Source: Vibrio alfacsensis
GTDB lineage: Bacteria; Pseudomonadota; Gammaproteobacteria; Enterobacterales; Vibrionaceae
Assembly: GCF_003544875.1 (NCBI RefSeq)
Contig: NZ_CP032094.1
Location: forward strand, 434,001 to 498,000
DNA length: 64,000 nt
Direction: 5' to 3'
Numbering within the stretch: position 1 is the stretch's first letter; each line of letters opens with the position of its first letter. Shown here one piece after another: positions 62,567 through 64,000 of this stretch. The position numbers were made by a program, and so were the translations under genes. Below the pieces are notes generated by a model that did no database searches, was not told where the DNA came from, and was given only the letters and a program-made list of their open reading frames with translations.

Positions 62567-63352
62567 ATGATGAGTTATCCGTACCAAGTCACGATATTTC
62601 GTGCCGAGCAGTTGCAGAAACTGCGGAATGTTAAGATCCATTCCCCAAGCATTATTCAGATTATTACGGGAAGTAAGCGACTGTATTGGAAAGAATCGAC
62701 ATTGGATCTTTCTCATTCCAAGTGGTTACTTTGTGAAGCTTCTGAATCATTGAGTTTCGAGAACTTACCGCAAAAAGGTAAGTTTCTCTCCAGAATGTTC
62801 AGTTTTCATTGTTTGCCAACAGAAGCAATGCTTGAGCTCAGTGAAAGTGTTGATGACGGTGAAGAGAGGCCAATATTAGATTCCGATAAAGCCTTACAAG
62901 ACACGCTCAACGCTCTGTTCTCGTTTGACCAACAAACCATGAGTCAAGAAACCCAAACTTTTTGGCTCATGGGGCTTTATCAACAACTTGCGGAACGTGG
63001 TGTATTGCATCATTTGTTTGCGACTGCGAACACGTCATTCAGCCAGAAGTTGAGCCGTTATTTGTCGCATTCACCAGGAGAAGATCACACATTAGAGCTA
63101 GTCGCTGAGCATTTTGCTATGAGTCGAGCGACGATGATTCGCAAGCTTAAACAGGAGGGGACACAATATAGAGAAGTGTTAGCGGAAGTGCGGTTAAACC
63201 ATGCCTTGTACTTAATGCAAAATGGTTATTATAACGTCACTATGCTAGCGCAGTTGTGCGGTTACCAGTCTGAGGGGCGTTTTAGTCAGCGTTTTAAAGG
63301 TAAGTTTGGTCTTACGCCGAGTGACTATATGAAAACCGTGTCTATAAATTAG
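62567..63352 (+). CDS. AraC-family transcriptional regulator
   Basis: The 261-residue protein starts at one of two adjacent ATGs (62567 or 62570) after GGGGGAA. The N-terminal part (1 to about 140) looks like a short cupin-type sensor. The C-terminal double helix-turn-helix (about 160-258) has AEHFAMSRATMIRKLKQEG and YNVTMLAQLCGYQSEGRFSQRFKGKFGLTPSDYMK. It may form an operon with the PEBP gene 26 bp upstream. The effector is unknown. Confidence 0.92.
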   Translation: MMSYPYQVTIFRAEQLQKLRNVKIHSPSIIQIITGSKRLYWKESTLDLSHSKWLLCEASESLSFENLPQKGKFLSRMFSFHCLPTEAMLELSESVDDGEERPILDSDKALQDTLNALFSFDQQTMSQETQTFWLMGLYQQLAERGVLHHLFATANTSFSQKLSRYLSHSPGEDHTLELVAEHFAMSRATMIRKLKQEGTQYREVLAEVRLNHALYLMQNGYYNVTMLAQLCGYQSEGRFSQRFKGKFGLTPSDYMKTVSIN

Positions 63353-63363
63353 GAATGCAAATG

Positions 63364-63393
63364 ACACGCCCATCGCATCAACGAAAGGCGTGT
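63364..63393. terminator. Possible convergent terminator between AraC and acr3 genes
   Basis: ACACGCC (63364-63370) and GGCGTGT (63387-63393) form a 7-bp stem with a 16-nt loop between the two convergent genes; the T-tract is short. Confidence 0.4.
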
Positions 63394-63412
63394 TTGAGTC
63401 GGTTTCTCTTGG

Positions 63413-64000
63413 TTACTTGTAGTATTTCTGCTTCATTTTGAGTGCGACGTTCACCAAAGCGATCAATACAGGCACTTCGATCAGTGGGCCAATGACACCA
63501 GCAAAAGCTTGGTCTGAATTTAAGCCAAACACCGCGATAGAAACCGCAATTGCCAATTCAAAGTTGTTGCCTGTTGCAGTGAAAGCAATCGACGCATTTT
63601 TGTCGTAGTCGATGCCCATTCTCTTACCCATGAAGAAGCTAACAAAGAACATCAACACAAAGTAAATTGCCAGTGGAATGGCTACACGGAATACATCCAT
63701 TGGCAGTTCAAGAATCATTTCACCTTTCAAGCTAAACATCAGCACGATGGTCGCAAGTAGGGCGATTAGCGTAATTGGTGAAATGCGTGGGATGAACACG
63801 TCGTTGTACCATTGTTCACCTTTCGTAGCGACTAGCCATTTACGGCTTAGGAAGCCCGCTAGGAATGGGATGCCAAGGTAAATCAGAACGCTTTCTGCGA
63901 TGTCTATCATCGAGATATCCACCACGAAACCTTCGTAACCAAAGACAGGTGGTAACACAGTGATGAACAACCATGCCATCACGCTGTAAGTCACGATTTG
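63413..64000 (-). CDS. acr3: Arsenite efflux transporter Acr3, C-terminal part
   Basis: The reading frame enters from the right edge and is open for about 195 residues, so the N-terminal part lies outside the window. About five transmembrane helices are visible. [21 protein letters not shown] (about 140-160 from the edge) and [21 protein letters not shown] are hallmarks of ACR3-type As(III)/H+ antiporters of the inner membrane. Neighbouring ars genes cannot be seen. Confidence 0.92.
   Translation of the reverse strand, partial: QIVTYSVMAWLFITVLPPVFGYEGFVVDISMIDIAESVLIYLGIPFLAGFLSRKWLVATKGEQWYNDVFIPRISPITLIALLATIVLMFSLKGEMILELPMDVFRVAIPLAIYFVLMFFVSFFMGKRMGIDYDKNASIAFTATGNNFELAIAVSIAVFGLNSDQAFAGVIGPLIEVPVLIALVNVALKMKQKYYK

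Overview
The window looks like a stretch of a Vibrio genome, probably the second chromosome of a Harveyi-clade species. Indications are the protein families (a CsgD/VpsT-type regulator with a WFSR motif, PTS EIIC-EAL fusion proteins, a MoxR/Bat operon, a multidomain GH19 chitinase, a second DeoD, a Braun-type lipoprotein beside an L,D-transpeptidase) and a moderate-GC codon style. Species and chromosome are inferred, not shown. No rRNA, tRNA, IS element, phage or CRISPR array was recognised.

Layout. 1-2.0 kb: a zinc-ribbon/HTH protein running off the left edge, and deoD. 2.3-5.6 kb: a probable light/UV operon (DUF523-DUF1722 protein, MerR/LitR-like regulator, DNA photolyase) behind TGTACA-type operators. 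5.6-6.9 kb: L,D-transpeptidase facing its likely substrate, an Lpp-like lipoprotein. 7.3-8.6 kb: DEAD-box helicase. 8.9-12.5 kb: pstSCAB phosphate importer. 12.7-14.9 kb: GAF-GAF-GGDEF protein. 15.1-22.0 kb (minus): MoxR, DUF58, DUF4381, two VWA proteins and BatD, one VWA protein carrying a damaged CAA/CAG polyglutamine tract. 22.3-29.1 kb: chemoreceptor, small acidic protein, frameshifted VpsT-like regulator, acetyltransferase, SDR, and TPR-GAF-GGDEF protein. 29.9-46.6 kb: an unusual surface locus with a giant secreted protein of about 24 DUF11-like repeats (split by one frameshift), an outer-membrane protein of about 1170 aa, a lipoprotein with two OmpA domains and an MscS-like protein. 47-51.6 kb: two paralogous PTS EIIC-EAL proteins. 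51.7-56.9 kb: azurin and GH19 chitinase. 57-64 kb: NDH-2-like oxidoreductase, dicarboxylate symporter, HAD phosphatase, beta-propeller lactonase, PEBP protein, AraC regulator and the C-terminal part of an Acr3 arsenite transporter.

Common themes. Cyclic-di-GMP signalling is dense: two GGDEF proteins, two EAL proteins and a probable c-di-GMP-binding regulator flank the giant surface-protein locus, which suggests biofilm or adhesion control (inference). The best candidate for an undescribed system is that 29.9-46.6 kb locus.

Sequence-quality caution. Four single-base losses are seen, three of them in A runs and one near a C run (giant gene, VpsT-like gene twice, VWA/TPR gene), plus multiple indels in the polyQ tract. 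Either several genes are truly broken or, more likely, the assembly carries homopolymer and low-complexity errors.
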